A stretch of DNA of 5,502 nt from Oscillospiraceae bacterium (GTDB taxonomy: Bacteria; Bacillota; Clostridia; Oscillospirales; Oscillospiraceae), in contig JAFZAM010000058.1 in NCBI GenBank assembly GCA_017557265.1, positions 1 through 5,502 of the forward strand, written 5' to 3'. The notes under the pieces were generated by a model. It worked only from the letters and a program-made list of their open reading frames with translations, had not been told where the DNA came from and made no database searches. This document shows, in pieces, positions 4,243 through 5,502 of this stretch. Every line of letters begins with the position of its first letter. Position 1 is the first letter of the stretch. The translations under genes were made by a program, and so were the position numbers.

Positions 4243-5502
4243 GTGCGGACCTATTTCTGCATAGACATGAAGTCCTTCTACGCCTCCGTCGAATGCGCCG
4301 ACCGCGGGCTCAATCCCTTCGAGACGGGGCTCGTCGTGGCCGACGTCGGGCGCGGGAAGAACGCGCTCTGCCTAGCCGTCAGCCCGAAGCTGAAGGCGCA
4401 GGGCGTCCCCGGGCGGTGCCGTCTCTCGGAGATACCGAAAAGCATCGAATTCGAGGCCGTGCCGCCGCGCATGCAGCGATATATAGACTGCGCGGCCGAC
4501 ATCTATTCGATATACCTCGACCATTTCGACCCGCGCGATATCCACGTCTACTCCGTCGACGAGTCGTTCATCGACGCGACGCAGTATCTCCCCGCCTGCG
4601 GCATGACGCCGCGCGAGCTCGCCAAAAAGCTCATTGACGAGATAGCCGAAAAGCTCCGCATCCCCTCCACGGCGGGCATAGGGACGAACCTCTACCTCGC
4701 GAAGATCGCGCTGGACATCACGGCGAAGCACTCGAAGGACCACATGGGCTATCTCGACGAGGAGCTCTACCGCGAGACGCTCTGGGACCACGCGCCGATA
4801 ACGGATTTCTGGCAGATAGCCGGCGGCACGGCGCGCCGCCTCGCGCGCTACGGCATAACGACGATGCGCGAGATAGCGCACGCGGACTCGGAGCTTCTCT
4901 ACAAGGTCTTCGGCAAGGACGCGGAGCTCCTCATAGACCACGCGTGGGGGCGCGAGAGCTGCCTCATTTCGGACATAAAGGGCTATAAGGCCAAGTCGCA
5001 TTCCGTCTCGTCCTCGCAGATACTGCCTAGCGACTACGACTTCTCCCGCGCGCGCCTCGTCATGCAGGAGATGCTTTTAAACGGCTGCCACGAGCTCATG
5101 CGCCGCAAGGTCATCGCGCGCAAGGTCGGGCTCTACGTCGGCTATTCGCACGACGCCATCCCCTCCGCGCACGGCAGCGTCCGCCTCATGAGCGCGACGA
5201 ACCTCAATTCCCTCATGAGCGGCCCCGCGCTCGGCCTTTTCGACAGGCTCGCCTCGCGCGAGGTCCCGATAAGGCGGCTCGGCGTCAGCTTCGCGGACGT
5301 GTGCGACGAGTGCGGCGAGGGGTACGACCTCTTTACGGACATCGAGGCCGTCGAGCGCGAAAAAGCCCGCGAGCGCGCCGTTTTGGAGCTCGCGGACAGA
5401 TACGGGAAGAACGCCGTGCTGCGCGGCATGAATCTCCTCGAGGGGGCGACGCAGCGCGAGCGCAACGAGATGATAGGAGGACACAGAGCCGGCTATGATG
5501 AC
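4243..5502 (+). CDS. dinB: Y-family translesion DNA polymerase (DinB/UmuC-like), cut at the window end
   Basis: A lesion-bypass polymerase of the ImpB/MucB/SamB (UmuC-like) branch, expressed when LexA is cleaved. The first 420 residues are present. Metal-binding carboxylates are Asp8 (CIDMKSFYASVE, 6-17) and Asp106-Glu107 in SVDES. Tyr13 is the expected steric gate against ribonucleotides. GIGTNLYLAKIA (145-156) is the palm/finger signature, a thumb helix-hairpin-helix lies near 189-212 (DFWQIAGG, ARYGI), and the little finger covers roughly 250-370. The tail LLEGATQRERNEMIGGHRAG is the usual C-terminus of the clostridial form, so probably only a few residues are missing. The GTG at 4243 is the first possible start after the lexA stop and 6 nt from it. 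A weak GAGG overlaps the lexA stop (4235-4238). The ATG at 4267 would remove Asp8 and is excluded. It is co-transcribed with lexA. The symbol dinB is used loosely; umuC is an equally fair name. Confidence 0.92.
   Translation, partial: MRTYFCIDMKSFYASVECADRGLNPFETGLVVADVGRGKNALCLAVSPKLKAQGVPGRCRLSEIPKSIEFEAVPPRMQRYIDCAADIYSIYLDHFDPRDIHVYSVDESFIDATQYLPACGMTPRELAKKLIDEIAEKLRIPSTAGIGTNLYLAKIALDITAKHSKDHMGYLDEELYRETLWDHAPITDFWQIAGGTARRLARYGITTMREIAHADSELLYKVFGKDAELLIDHAWGRESCLISDIKGYKAKSHSVSSSQILPSDYDFSRARLVMQEMLLNGCHELMRRKVIARKVGLYVGYSHDAIPSAHGSVRLMSATNLNSLMSGPALGLFDRLASREVPIRRLGVSFADVCDECGEGYDLFTDIEAVEREKARERAVLELADRYGKNAVLRGMNLLEGATQRERNEMIGGHRAGYDD

Noticed and set aside
3873..4637. 254-codon plus-strand frame across the lexA-dinB junction
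   Set aside because: Almost only Arg, Ala and Pro; it is an out-of-frame shadow of two well-identified genes.
4372..5001. 209-codon minus-strand frame antisense to dinB
   Set aside because: Antisense shadow, with no family likeness or ribosome binding site.
1..5502. CRISPR arrays, tRNA genes, insertion sequences or attachment sites
   Set aside because: No regularly spaced repeats, tRNA cloverleaf, transposase or terminal inverted repeats were found on either strand.

Overview
The window holds six protein-coding genes, two of them cut by the window edges, and at least one strong structured-RNA candidate. Coding regions are GC-rich but use many ATA isoleucine codons. Promoters are sigma-A/sigma-70-like (TTGACA/TATAAT) and Shine-Dalgarno sites are strong, often with GTG starts. 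The small PAS protein with a CHN motif, the LexA form and the lexA-dinB pair resemble those of anaerobic gut-type Clostridia (Bacillota). That assignment is inference; Coriobacteriia or Synergistota cannot be excluded.

Left part (minus strand, 1-2653): the N-terminal two thirds of the translational GTPase TypA/BipA (1-1264), preceded by a proximal promoter with an extended -10. Further upstream lies a second promoter with a short leader or small RNA that can form two competing hairpins. Next comes an intrinsic terminator (1462-1488) closing a two-gene operon: a 103-residue basic hypothetical protein whose stop codon overlaps the start of a polytopic DUF1295/steroid-5-alpha-reductase-like membrane protein.

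Middle (2679-3060, minus strand): about 350 bp without a protein gene. It has a TTGACA promoter at one end and a long hairpin plus U-rich run at the other. Between them are long-range helices and four short hairpins capped by GNRA tetraloops (GUGA, GAGA, GGAA, GCAA). It reads as a large structured noncoding RNA, or as a long regulatory leader of the 103-aa/DUF1295 operon. Its family cannot be fixed by eye; the raiA motif is the first class to test.

Right part: a small PAS-domain gene (3097-3471, minus strand) lies divergent from an SOS operon on the plus strand. That operon has a perfect consensus promoter (TTGACA, 17 bp, TATAAT) and a 14-bp palindrome just downstream that may be its operator. 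lexA has a Cys-Gly self-cleavage site and is followed 6 nt later, in the same frame, by a dinB/umuC-like Y-family polymerase gene. The polymerase gene runs to the window edge and lacks probably only a few C-terminal residues. LexA would repress its own operon, and DNA damage would release both LexA and the lesion-bypass polymerase.
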